From positions 1-23,937 of the IMG/VR virus record IMGVR_UViG_3300021185_000080: DNA of 23,937 nucleotides. One strand, 5' to 3'. The translations under genes were made by a program, and so were the position numbers. Below the pieces are notes generated by a model, which saw nothing but the letters and a program-made list of their open reading frames with translations, did no database searches and was not told the DNA's origin. Origin of the DNA: a virus. This document shows positions 8,703 through 15,700 of this stretch, one piece after another; position 1 is the stretch's first letter; each line of letters starts with the position of its first letter.

Positions 8703-10786
8703 TGGAACTTAAACCAAAATCACGCAGCGAAATCGAAGGCATTGTGCAGGACGCAATCTCTGATGCGGTGGACTTTGTTGAGGGCGAGATCAGCGAAGAC
8801 CGCATTAAGGCGCAGCGCTACTATGACGGTGAAGTTGACCTTGGTTACGAAGAGGGTCGAAGCAAAGTTGTGGCCACAAAGGTACGAGATACTGTACGTT
8901 CTGTGAAGCCAAGCCTGATGCGCATATTCCTCAGCACAGCCAAGCCTGTTGAATTTGTGCCGCGCGGTGCAGAGGACGTGGCGATGGCAGAGCAGGCCAC
9001 TGAGTTTATGCACCATGAGTTTATTCGGCTAAACGGATACCGCGTTCTTAACGACGCCTTCCAAGATGCGCTGGTCAAGAAGCAAGGTATCGTGAAGGCA
9101 TACTGGATGACGTATCCAGAGGCCGAGATTTACACGTTCACAGATCTTTCAGACGACGAATATACATATCTGGTGGCCGATGACAGCGTGTCTGTGCTTG
9201 AGCATACTGTTGAAATGTCCATTGAGATTGACCCAATGGGCATGGAAATGGAAATGCCTACTCACAGCGTTAAGCTCAGCCGACAGAAAGAAATGGGCGA
9301 GCTGTGCATTGAGAGCGTACCGCCGGAAGAGTTCTTCATTAACCGTGACGCTCGCTCGCTTGAGGACGCTTACGTTGTAGCCCACCGCACAGATATGCGC
9401 GCTGGCGACTTGATTGCGATGGGCTTTGACCCAGACGTAGTGCTTAACTTGGATAGCTTTGAAAGCGGCTCTGACATGACAGAGGCCGAGATGTATGAGC
9501 GACGTGGCTATGACATGGATACGTCTGATGACGATGAGCAAGACCCGTCCATGCGAAATGTTGCCGTGACTGAAGCGTATATGCGCATTGACGTTGACGG
9601 CACTGGCGTACCTGTCCTGCACAAAATCATCTGCGGCGGTACATCATACGAAATGCTGGACTTTGAGCCATGCGATGAGCTGCCGTTTGCCAAGTTTGAG
9701 GTAGACCCAGAGCCGCACACATTCTATGGCCGCTCACTGGCCGAGATTGTTATAGATGACCAAGACGCTGCCACGTCTGTGCTGCGCTCAATCCTTGACA
9801 ACGTGGCGATGACAAACAACCCGCGCCTTGGCATTGTCGAGGGTGCAGTCAACATTGACGACGTGCTTAACAACGAAATCGGCGCGATTGTGCGTATGCG
9901 CGCTCCCGGCTCAGTCCAAGAATTATCCGTTCCATTTACTGCGGGGCAAACACTTGGCGCGCTGACATACCTAGATGGCCTCGTAGAGAGCAAGACAGGT
10001 GTGTCACGGGCCTCAATGGGCCTAGACCCTGATGCAATGCAGTCAACTACAAAGGCAGCTGTACAGGCTACTGTGCAGGCCGCAGCGGGTCAGGTTGAGG
10101 TTATGGTTCGCAACCTTGCCGACGGTATGCGTGATCTATTTGGTATCATGCTGCGCTTGATGAGCAAGAATGTTGACGAAGAGCAAATGATGCGGATGAA
10201 CGGCATGTTCGTTCCGGTTGATCCACGCGTCTGGGACCAGTCGATGGATGTGAGCATTAATGTGGGCCTCGGCACTGGCCGTGAGGAAGAGAAGGCAATG
10301 GCGCTCAACCAAGCCCTCCAGATGCAAACGATGGTCTACCAGAACTACGGCCCGATGAACGGCTTGGTCAGCTTAACTAACATCCGCAACACGCTGGCCG
10401 ACCAGCTGGCCGTTTCTGGCATACGCAATGCTGACCGTTACTTTGCGCCAATCACGCCAGAGATTGAAATGCAGATGTTGCAGATGCAGCAACAAGCACA
10501 AGCACAGCAAGGTCAGGCGGCTGATCCAAACGCTGCGTTCTTGCAGGCAGAGCAAATGAAAGCTCAAACAAAGGCTCAAACCGACATGGCCAAGTTGCAG
10601 CTAGAAATGCAGAAGGCAGCGGCCAATGACGATCTCAAGCGGGATCAGATGGCGCAGGACTTGATGGTAGACGCGGCAAAGATCTATGGCGAATACGGAA
10701 CCGCTGTGGATGTGGCCCGTGTTCAAGCCGAGCAAGATAAGATGCGCATGATTGGCGGCATGGCTCAAGGGACACCACAACAATGA
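8702..10786 (+). CDS. Portal protein (podovirus / P22-type)
   Basis: A 694-residue protein, the right size for P22/SU10-like portals. The N-terminus has acidic helices followed by 'AQRYYDGEVDLGYEEGRSKV', 'RDTVRSVKPSLMRIF' and 'FVPRGAEDVAMAEQATEF', the typical start of podoviral portals. Residues 205-330 have 'PPEEFFINRDARSLEDA' and 'FEVDPEPHTFYGRSLAE', and residues 330-400 the long crown/stem helix region with 'MTNNPRLGIVEGAVN'. The last 115 residues are Gln/Met/Ala-rich ('MQMQQQAQAQQGQA'), a barrel-like C-terminal helix. Twelve copies form the head vertex through which DNA is packaged and ejected. The neighbours downstream are scaffold and capsid, as expected. A single base is shared with the gene before and 4 bases with the gene after. 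Confidence 0.9.
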   Translation: MELKPKSRSEIEGIVQDAISDAVDFVEGEISEDRIKAQRYYDGEVDLGYEEGRSKVVATKVRDTVRSVKPSLMRIFLSTAKPVEFVPRGAEDVAMAEQATEFMHHEFIRLNGYRVLNDAFQDALVKKQGIVKAYWMTYPEAEIYTFTDLSDDEYTYLVADDSVSVLEHTVEMSIEIDPMGMEMEMPTHSVKLSRQKEMGELCIESVPPEEFFINRDARSLEDAYVVAHRTDMRAGDLIAMGFDPDVVLNLDSFESGSDMTEAEMYERRGYDMDTSDDDEQDPSMRNVAVTEAYMRIDVDGTGVPVLHKIICGGTSYEMLDFEPCDELPFAKFEVDPEPHTFYGRSLAEIVIDDQDAATSVLRSILDNVAMTNNPRLGIVEGAVNIDDVLNNEIGAIVRMRAPGSVQELSVPFTAGQTLGALTYLDGLVESKTGVSRASMGLDPDAMQSTTKAAVQATVQAAAGQVEVMVRNLADGMRDLFGIMLRLMSKNVDEEQMMRMNGMFVPVDPRVWDQSMDVSINVGLGTGREEEKAMALNQALQMQTMVYQNYGPMNGLVSLTNIRNTLADQLAVSGIRNADRYFAPITPEIEMQMLQMQQQAQAQQGQAADPNAAFLQAEQMKAQTKAQTDMAKLQLEMQKAAANDDLKRDQMAQDLMVDAAKIYGEYGTAVDVARVQAEQDKMRMIGGMAQGTPQQ

Positions 10787-11025
10787 CAACAGAAATACGC
10801 ATAGAGGCCGATGAGGCCCGCCGTTTGAAAAACGACACTGCATTTAAGCAGTTTATGCAGAGTGTGCGCGAAAACCAAATGCAGGTTTTTGCGAGCAGTG
10901 GGGCAGCTGACGTGGTTGCCCGTGAAGAGGCGCACGCGATAATCCGTGCGCTTAACCAGATCGAAGTGGCACTCGACGCTGCACTTGCAGCAGAGACGCT
11001 TTTGGATCGCAAACAAAGGACGTAG
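10783..11025 (+). CDS. Small helical protein between portal and scaffold, unknown function
   Basis: An 80-residue protein coupled to the portal by an ATGA overlap. It is almost wholly predicted helix, with 'EADEARRLKNDTAFKQFM', then 'REEAHAIIRALNQIEVAL', and a short basic tail. There is no membrane segment and no Cys. Tiny helical genes between portal and scaffold occur in related marine phages and may be assembly cofactors. I do not recognise a named family. The tight coupling and conserved place suggest a head-assembly role, which is inference. Confidence 0.6.
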   Translation: MTTEIRIEADEARRLKNDTAFKQFMQSVRENQMQVFASSGAADVVAREEAHAIIRALNQIEVALDAALAAETLLDRKQRT

Positions 11026-11030
11026 CACCG

Positions 11031-12017
11031 ATGGAATCGACTACCCTAGATGACGCAGTAGAAAGCCTACTCGCACCCTCGGAGGAAACTTCTGAGGACA
11101 ATAATTTTGACGAAGCTGTGGACGCAATGATTGAGCCTGATGACGATCAGTCTGAAGAAATTGAGGTTGCAGACGACGAGCAAGATGACGTTGAAGCATC
11201 CAGCGAAGACCAAGACGATGATCTTGGTGATGTAGAAATTGACGACGAAGACCTAGTAGAAGCACCAGCTGAAGACACCAATGTCTTCTCCGTTAAAGTT
11301 GACGGCAAGGAAGAACAATGGACACTGGATCAGTTAAAGCAATCTGCTGCGGGACAAGCGGCAATTAATAAACGGTTCCAAGAAGCTGCCGAGGCGCGAA
11401 AGCAAATCGAACAGCAGGCAGCCGTATTGCAACAGCAGCAACAGCAAGTCGCTGCTTTGTATCAGCAAGCACAAAATGGTGGACTGCAAGCTCCAACCCC
11501 GCCAACACGCGAGTTGTTTGAAAGTGACCCAATTGGGTACATGGAAGAAAAGCTCAAGTATGACGAGGCCAAGGCACAGTTTGACCAAAACATGTTCCAG
11601 CTTCAGAATGTGCAGAAACAGCGCATGCAAGCCCAGCAAGAGGCTCACCAGTCCTACCTTGCAGAGCAGGCAGAAGTGCTGACTAAGCATATCCCTGAGA
11701 TTGCCGACCCAGAAAAAGGTGAAGCAATCAAAAACGCATTGGTTCAAACAGGCATTGATTACGGCTTCAGCGCCGAGGAAATGCAAAATGTGACCGATGC
11801 TAGATATGTGCGGGCGTTAAATGACGCGCGTAAATATCGCCAGCTGGTAGCAAAACGCAAATCAGCGCAAGCTAAGGGTGAGAAAGCCCGGCCTGTGGTG
11901 AAGTCTGGTGCAAAAAAGCGTGTTGATAGTAATGCTGCAACTCGTAAAAAAGCGCAACAGCGCTTGCAGAAAACTGGCTCTATGGAAGACGCATTGAGCC
12001 TGATCTTAAATCAGTAA
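11031..12017 (+). CDS. Capsid scaffolding protein
   Basis: A 328-residue protein directly before the major capsid gene, the standard place for a scaffold. Residues 1-85 are extremely acidic (long Asp/Glu runs such as 'DDDLGDVEIDDEDLVE'). Residues 90-110 contain a short conserved strand-helix, 'VFSVKVDGKEEQWTLDQLKQ', that recurs in phage scaffolds with this layout. Residues 120-225 form a long Gln-rich coiled coil. The C-terminus is basic (residues about 270-312, 'KRKSAQAKGEKARPVVKSG'), as expected for a region that binds the inner face of coat protein. Scaffolds direct procapsid assembly and then leave. The acidic-to-basic charge gradient and gene order make this a confident call. Confidence 0.85.
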   Translation: MESTTLDDAVESLLAPSEETSEDNNFDEAVDAMIEPDDDQSEEIEVADDEQDDVEASSEDQDDDLGDVEIDDEDLVEAPAEDTNVFSVKVDGKEEQWTLDQLKQSAAGQAAINKRFQEAAEARKQIEQQAAVLQQQQQQVAALYQQAQNGGLQAPTPPTRELFESDPIGYMEEKLKYDEAKAQFDQNMFQLQNVQKQRMQAQQEAHQSYLAEQAEVLTKHIPEIADPEKGEAIKNALVQTGIDYGFSAEEMQNVTDARYVRALNDARKYRQLVAKRKSAQAKGEKARPVVKSGAKKRVDSNAATRKKAQQRLQKTGSMEDALSLILNQ

Positions 12018-12037
12018 GTCTTTGAAAGGACACACTA

Positions 12038-12985
12038 ATGGCACAGCCAACCAACACATTTGATACCTATGATTCCGTGGGTATCCGTGAAGACCTCAGC
12101 AATGTTATCCACAACATTTCGCCAGAGGAAACACCCTTCTACAGCAAGTCTGCTAAAAAGGCCGCAAAAAACACTTTCGTAGAGTGGCAAACAGACAGCC
12201 TCCGCGCTTCTGCTGCAAACGCTCATATCGAGGGTGATGCAACCACTGCCGAGGCTCGCACAGCGACAACTCGTTTGGGCAACTACACGCAAATCTTCAA
12301 AAACGCCGTTGTCGTATCCGACTCCGACGATAATGTTGATAATGCAGGTCGCGCAAAAGAGATTGCATATCAAACCTTGAAAATCGCCAAAGAGCAAAAA
12401 TTGGACATCGAAAAAGCACTTTTCGACAACAATGCTCGCGCAGCTGGCTCTTCCTCAGTTGCTCGTGAGCTTGCAGGCGCACCAGCTTGGATGACAACCA
12501 ACACTGTAGCAGGTTCCGGCGGTGCAGACCCAACCGGGGACGGTACAGATGCCCGTACAGACGGCACGCAAGCTGCTTTCTCACAAGCCAACTTTGACAC
12601 TGTTATGCAGTCAATCTGGGTTGCTGGTGGTAAGCCTGACACAGTGTATCTGTCTGCATTCCAAATGAATGTAGCTCTGGGCTTCACTGGTAACAACAAC
12701 CAGCGTTCCAGCGTACAAGCTGGCGACGAGCGCGTTGTTAAGTCCTTGGCAGTATATGTAACCCCTTGGGGAAGCGTAGAATTTATGCCAAGCCGTGAAA
12801 ACCGTTCGCGCGACGTGTTCATCATGCAAGATAACATGTGGGAAGTTGCTTCCTTGCGTGGCACGAAAAACGTGGCATTGGCCAAAACTGGCGACAACAC
12901 TACTCGCCAAGTTGTGACAGAACTCACACTCTGCGCCAAAAATGAAGCTGCAAACGGCATCATTGCCGACTGTACAACTTCATAA
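12038..12985 (+). CDS. Major capsid protein (SU10-like, HK97 fold)
   Basis: A 315-residue protein after a clear AAAGGACAC ribosome site. The N-terminal block 'VGIREDLSNVIHNISPEETPFYSK', given here as its first half 'VGIREDLSNVIHNISP' and then 'ETPFYSK', is diagnostic of the SU10/DUF5309 major head protein family. It continues with 'VEWQTDSLRA' and 'NYTQIFKNAVVVSDS'. The second half has 'DTVYLSAFQMNVALGF' and 'YVTPWGSVEFMPSRENRSRD', the family's P-domain and A-domain elements. It forms the icosahedral shell. The gene is followed by a strong stem-loop, and the preceding gene is the scaffold. The length is at the short end of, but consistent with, the family. Confidence 0.92.
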   Translation: MAQPTNTFDTYDSVGIREDLSNVIHNISPEETPFYSKSAKKAAKNTFVEWQTDSLRASAANAHIEGDATTAEARTATTRLGNYTQIFKNAVVVSDSDDNVDNAGRAKEIAYQTLKIAKEQKLDIEKALFDNNARAAGSSSVARELAGAPAWMTTNTVAGSGGADPTGDGTDARTDGTQAAFSQANFDTVMQSIWVAGGKPDTVYLSAFQMNVALGFTGNNNQRSSVQAGDERVVKSLAVYVTPWGSVEFMPSRENRSRDVFIMQDNMWEVASLRGTKNVALAKTGDNTTRQVVTELTLCAKNEAANGIIADCTTS

Positions 12986-12990
12986 TCTAA

Positions 12991-13025
12991 AAGATGGGGG
13001 CGGGAGACTGCCCCCATTTTCCTTT
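12991..13025 (+). terminator. Rho-independent terminator after the major capsid gene
   Basis: An 8-bp perfect GC-rich stem, ATGGGGGC (12994-13001) pairing with GCCCCCAT (13010-13017), with an 8-base loop and an immediately following TTTTCCTTT. It sits 9 bases after the capsid stop. It could stop or attenuate transcription so that capsid mRNA is made in excess over the downstream head and lysis genes, a common arrangement after phage coat genes. Confidence 0.8.
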
Positions 13026-13039
13026 AAGTGGAGACTAAT

Positions 13040-13294
13040 ATGACAAAAGCTACAGTGACCGTTGCAAATGTATTCACATCTGCTGGCAAGTTTTTCAAAG
13101 GCGACGTGGTTAACCTTCCCGCTGACGAAATAAAAGCAATCAACGAAATTCGCGCTGGTGCGCTTGAGGCTGAAAAGCCAGCGGCCAAAGCAAAAGTTCC
13201 GGCAAAGAGAAAACGCGCTCGCAACGAAAACGGCACGCTGCGCGCTGACAATCCGTCAACCATTCACATTAACGAGGCTTGGGTAAATGATTAA
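13040..13294 (+). CDS. Small basic protein downstream of the capsid, possible head/connector component
   Basis: An 84-residue protein. I choose the ATG at 13040 rather than the GTG at 13028 because GTGGAG at 13028-13033 is the only plausible ribosome site and lies 6 bases before that ATG. The N-terminal half, 'GKFFKGDVVNLPADEIKAI', is a short beta unit seen in small phage head proteins. A Lys/Ala-rich hinge follows (residues 45-60, 'KPAAKAKVPAKRKRAR'), and the C-terminus is 'GTLRADNPSTIHINEAW', a tail motif shared by other small phage proteins. The next gene starts 8 bases before its stop. A connector or decoration role is possible from position; no firm family is recognised. Confidence 0.65.
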   Translation: MTKATVTVANVFTSAGKFFKGDVVNLPADEIKAINEIRAGALEAEKPAAKAKVPAKRKRARNENGTLRADNPSTIHINEAWVND

Positions 13295-13592
13295 TACATC
13301 AACCAAGATTTCGGAAAATATCTCGTTTGATGGCGATGACAACATGGTTATCAAGCGGACCTTTGACGCATCACACATGCTCAAGGACGCTGCACAGGCC
13401 CGTGAGGTAACGAAGAACAGCTTTGCCTCAGACTACAAGCACGTTGGCAATGTTGACATGGGCTTGCTTGGCGTATGGCTCAAGGAAGCTGGCGTGGATT
13501 GGACCGATACACAAGCGGTCAAAGATGTGTTAAAACGTAAGCTAATGAGCAACGAATTTAGCGCCCTTCGGGTTTGGGAAGGCAGTTACTAA
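13287..13592 (+). CDS. Conserved marine phage protein of unknown function, head region
   Basis: A 101-residue protein overlapping the gene before it by 8 bases. It contains 'SFDGDDNMVIKRTFDASH', 'FASDYKHVGNVDMGLLG', and ends 'EFSALRVWEGSY'. I recall near-identical sequences directly behind capsid genes in marine podovirus-like genomes, always unannotated. It is soluble, has no Cys and no signal peptide, and has a mixed alpha/beta pattern. The fixed position behind the capsid and translational coupling suggest a structural or assembly role, but this is inference. Confidence 0.65.
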   Translation: MINTSTKISENISFDGDDNMVIKRTFDASHMLKDAAQAREVTKNSFASDYKHVGNVDMGLLGVWLKEAGVDWTDTQAVKDVLKRKLMSNEFSALRVWEGSY

Positions 13593-13593
13593 A

Positions 13594-13827
13594 ATGGAAA
13601 TGGACGCGATCTTGAATATACTATTCGGAGTTGTAATCGCTGGCATTGGCTGGTGGTTAAAGACGCAACGCGAAGAGCTAGATCGCCTCCGCATCTTACT
13701 CAACCGCACTCGCGAAGAAATGGCCAAAGAGTATGTCACGAAGTCGGACAGCTCTGAAGTCTTGTCGCAGATTATGAACAAGTTTGACCGCCTTGAAGAA
13801 AAAATAGATCGACTGATGGAGCGGTAA
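13594..13827 (+). CDS. Single-TM coiled-coil protein, lysis cassette candidate
   Basis: A 77-residue protein. Residues 4-22, 'DAILNILFGVVIAGIGWWL', form one N-terminal membrane segment. The rest is a charged heptad-like helix with 'TQREELDRLRILLNRTREEM', 'YVTKSD' and a C-terminal 'FDRLEEKIDRLMER'. This membrane-anchor plus coiled-coil plan is shared by XhlA-like proteins and by many small phage proteins beside holins; inner-membrane spanins are longer. It may be an accessory holin or a spanin-like inner component. It starts 2 bases after the previous stop and begins the run of membrane genes. Confidence 0.6.
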   Translation: MEMDAILNILFGVVIAGIGWWLKTQREELDRLRILLNRTREEMAKEYVTKSDSSEVLSQIMNKFDRLEEKIDRLMER

Positions 13828-13828
13828 C

Positions 13829-14299
13829 ATGGACCCGGTAACGTGCATAGCCGCCGCGAGCGCTGCGTACAAGGGTATCAAGAGAGCCGTGGACTTTGGC
13901 AAAAGCGTCCACGAAATGTCTGGCACTATATCGCAATTCGCTAAGGCCGCGTCTGATCTGGACTTTTTAGAGAAAAAGTCTCAGAAGCCGCCGCTATACA
14001 AAATGTTTAGCGACAATGAGGCCAACGCCCTTGAGATATGGTCGCAGAAGCAAAAGCTGGCTGAATATCGCGAGGATTTACGAAGCCATATTTCTTGGCA
14101 TTATGGCCCATCGGCTTGGGAGGCAATCGTAAAAATCGAGGGCCAACAGCGCAAACGCCAGCAAGAGCTGGTGTACAAAAAGCAAGAATTTATCGACAAC
14201 TGTATCAGCTGGGCGGTTGGCTTAGCGCTGGTGTTCTGCGGGTTTGGCGCGTTGATCGTCGTCCTGTATTTTTTAGGCGTTAAGCATGGGAAGTTTTAA
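13829..14299 (+). CDS. Helical protein with C-terminal membrane anchor, unknown
   Basis: A 156-residue protein with a GGAG site 7 bases upstream. It starts 'MDPVTCIAAASAAYKGIKRA', an N-terminus I recognise from many marine phage genomes without a function. Residues 20-125 are charged helices, including 'HYGPSAWEAIVKIEGQQRKR'. Residues about 126-150 form one strong TM segment ending in a short basic tail. The C-tail-anchored topology is unusual for a classical holin and would place the helical body in the cytoplasm. Its place inside the membrane/lysis cluster suggests lysis or host-membrane modification. Confident as a gene, not as to role. Confidence 0.6.
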   Translation: MDPVTCIAAASAAYKGIKRAVDFGKSVHEMSGTISQFAKAASDLDFLEKKSQKPPLYKMFSDNEANALEIWSQKQKLAEYREDLRSHISWHYGPSAWEAIVKIEGQQRKRQQELVYKKQEFIDNCISWAVGLALVFCGFGALIVVLYFLGVKHGKF

Positions 14300-14464
14300 A
14301 TGTACTTATTGCTTTGGTTCCAACTAACTTCGCAGGTCATACACTTTGAGGTGGGCCAGTATGGTAGTGAGAAAGAGTGTTTTGACGCTCTCAATAAAGC
14401 GTCCGTTTTAGTAACTAAAAATAACGAATATCTGCAATGTTTTAAGATTGGAGTTAGCCAATGA
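14300..14464 (+). CDS. Cys-containing mini-protein (54 aa), paralogue of the gene at 15101
   Basis: A 54-residue gene that exactly fills the gap between its neighbours. The ATG comes immediately after the previous TAA, GGGAAG lies 7 bases upstream, and the stop overlaps the next start as ATGA. Residues 1-15 are hydrophobic (MYLLLWFQLT), then 'FEVGQYGSEKECFDALNKA', then 'LQCFKIG'. The two cysteines (27, 47) and the terminal 'CFKIG' match the 62-residue protein at 15101, which has 'AECQADAMNFA' and 'YCFKVG'. A secreted or membrane-attached peptide with one disulphide is plausible. It is too short for many gene callers, but the exact stop/start coupling on both sides argues that it is real. Confidence 0.7.
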   Translation: MYLLLWFQLTSQVIHFEVGQYGSEKECFDALNKASVLVTKNNEYLQCFKIGVSQ

Positions 14465-14760
14465 CTGAGTATGACCTTAATGGAAACGGCAAGATTGACC
14501 TAGATGAGCGAGAGCTTATGCTTGAGGATCGACGCCTCCGCATGGAAGACGCCGACCACAAGCGAGATGCGCAGCTGCGCATGACGTGGTTTGCTTTGTT
14601 TGGATTGCTGATCTACCCGTTTGGGATAGTTGCGGCTGACATCTGGGGCTATGACACAACAGGGCAGCTTTTAGCTACAATCGCCCCCACATATTTCATA
14701 GCCATATCTGGCCTTGTCGCTGCGTTCTTTGGATTTAGCGCAATGGGGGCTAAGAAATGA
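14461..14760 (+). CDS. Putative holin with N-terminal EF-hand loop and two TM segments
   Basis: A 99-residue protein. Residues 4-15, 'DLNGNGKIDLDE', form a complete 12-residue EF-hand calcium loop: D at 1, N at 3, N at 5, G at 6, I at 8, E at 12. A charged helix with 'RELMLEDRRLRMEDADHKRD' follows, then two membrane segments: about 40-60 'MTWFALFGLLIYPFGIVAAD', and about 72-95 'IAPTYFIAISGLVAAFFGFS'. A small two-TM protein in the run leading to the endolysin fits a holin. The same EF-hand/two-TM plan recurs in marine phages. Calcium could gate or stabilise it, which is inference. It overlaps both neighbours by 4 bases. Confidence 0.65.
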   Translation: MTEYDLNGNGKIDLDERELMLEDRRLRMEDADHKRDAQLRMTWFALFGLLIYPFGIVAADIWGYDTTGQLLATIAPTYFIAISGLVAAFFGFSAMGAKK

Positions 14761-15101
14761 TCGGACAGATAATCGGATCACTCGGCGGCTTAGCTGCGAG
14801 CTATATTGACGGCAAGACTGCCGTGAAGAAAGCGGAAGCTGAGACCAAGATGAAAATTGCTACTGGCGAGATCAGCTGGGAGCAAGCCGCCATAGAGGCC
14901 AGCAATAATTCGTGGAAGGATGAGGCGTGGACATTGTGCTTTATTTTCATAGTCTTAGGCAGCTTCATACCGGGCATACAGCCCTATATGGCGCAGGGTT
15001 TTGCTAATCTTAATGCTGCGCCTCAGTGGTTTCAGTGGGCGATGTATGCAAGCATTGCGGCTAGCTTTGGCATACGCACAGTAAAGGGGTTGAAAAAGTA
15101 A
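14757..15101 (+). CDS. Holin, gene-transfer-agent 3TM type
   Basis: A 114-residue protein coupled by ATGA to the EF-hand gene. An N-terminal Gly/Ala-rich amphipathic segment, 'MIGQIIGSLGGLAASYIDGK', precedes a basic/acidic helix, then 'SWEQAAIEASNNSWKDEAW'. It then has a TM segment, 'TLCFIFIVLGSFIPGIQPYM', and a second, 'WFQWAMYASIAASFGIRTV', ending in KGLKK. This order ('W-K-D-E' before the first strong TM, 'W-x-x-G/A-x-A-x-S-F-G-x-R' near the end) matches the GTA_holin_3TM family used for inner-membrane permeabilisation before endolysin action. The two adjacent membrane genes may act as a holin pair. Confidence 0.7.
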   Translation: MIGQIIGSLGGLAASYIDGKTAVKKAEAETKMKIATGEISWEQAAIEASNNSWKDEAWTLCFIFIVLGSFIPGIQPYMAQGFANLNAAPQWFQWAMYASIAASFGIRTVKGLKK

Positions 15102-15289
15102 TGTTCCTCGCGGCCCTCCTGATATGCTCAACATTAGAAGCGCAATCTTGTGTGGTGGTCGCAAACACGAACAATATATGGTACAACGAAGCTGAATGTC
15201 AGGCAGACGCAATGAACTTTGCGCTTGAATTGGTTGACAAGGGCTTTGCCGTAAGGCCGTATTGCTTCAAAGTTGGAGAAAACACATGA
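15101..15289 (+). CDS. Secreted Cys-rich mini-protein (62 aa), paralogue of the gene at 14300
   Basis: A 62-residue protein sharing one base with the holin stop (TAATG). Residues 1-12 are hydrophobic, 'MFLAALLICSTLEAQSC', consistent with a signal or anchor. Four cysteines lie at 9, 17, 33 and 55. The segment 'NEAECQADAMNFALELV' and the ending 'YCFKVG' align with the 54-residue protein at 14300. The pair brackets the EF-hand and GTA-type holins. Small outer-membrane spanins are similar in size and place, but a clear lipobox is not present, so a spanin call is only one option; a periplasmic regulator of lysis is another. Confidence 0.6.
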   Translation: MFLAALLICSTLEAQSCVVVANTNNIWYNEAECQADAMNFALELVDKGFAVRPYCFKVGENT

Positions 15290-15546
15290 GTAGAGCTACA
15301 CCAGCGAAGGGCAAAGCCCGCGTTAAAGTTACCTCAAGCGGACGTAAAGTGAGCTACGGTCAAGCGGGTAAAGCGAAGGGCGGTGGCCCACGGGTTAAAC
15401 CCGGCACGGCTAAGGGCGATGCGTATTGCGCACGTTCTGCCGCGCAGAAGAAAAAGTTTCCCAAGGCGGCAAAAGATCCAAACAGCCCGCTAAATCTTTC
15501 ACGCAAGCGCTGGAAGTGCAGCGGCACTAAATCGAAGAGGACTTAA
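15286..15546 (+). CDS. Basic DUF6321-like protein
   Basis: An 86-residue, strongly basic protein. I start it at the ATG of 15286, which overlaps the previous stop as ATGA with GGAGAA 5 bases upstream; the open frame extends further up but without a ribosome site. Conserved blocks are 'KGDAYCARSAAQKKKFPKAA' and 'DPNSPLNLSRKRWKC', which I associate with the DUF6321 family of marine phages. The two Cys (about 49 and 80) and many Lys/Arg suggest a nucleic-acid- or cell-envelope-binding role. It lacks any membrane segment despite lying in the lysis cluster. Confidence 0.7.
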   Translation: MSRATPAKGKARVKVTSSGRKVSYGQAGKAKGGGPRVKPGTAKGDAYCARSAAQKKKFPKAAKDPNSPLNLSRKRWKCSGTKSKRT

Positions 15547-15550
15547 TGAA

Positions 15551-15700
15551 ATGGGACTGTACTCAAACATTCACAAAAAACGTGCGCGCATTAAAGCCGG
15601 AAGCGGAGAGAAAATGCGCAAGCCCGGCGCAAAAGGAGCGCCAAAGGCCAGTGCATTTAAAGCGGCCGCCAAGACAGCAAAGAAAAAGGCTAAAAAATGA
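15551..15700 (+). CDS. Very basic 49-aa protein, DUF6321-like partner
   Basis: A 49-residue protein reading 'MGLYSNIHKKRARIKAGSGE', then 'KMRKPGAKGAP', then an Ala/Lys tail. The block G-L-Y-S-N-I-H-x-K-R-x-R-I-x-A-G-S-G-E-x-M-R-K-P-G is one I recognise as conserved next to or within DUF6321 proteins. The gene starts 5 bases after the previous stop and its own stop overlaps the endolysin start as ATGA. A longer open frame in another phase covers the same DNA (15546-15752), but its product is low-complexity and would run into the endolysin, so I take this shorter frame as the real gene. Charge suggests nucleic acid binding. Confidence 0.72.
   Translation: MGLYSNIHKKRARIKAGSGEKMRKPGAKGAPKASAFKAAAKTAKKKAKK

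Noticed and set aside
13829-14299. Classical spanin assignment for the TM protein
   Set aside because: The membrane segment is at the C-terminus, whereas an inner-membrane spanin has it at the N-terminus; left as unknown.
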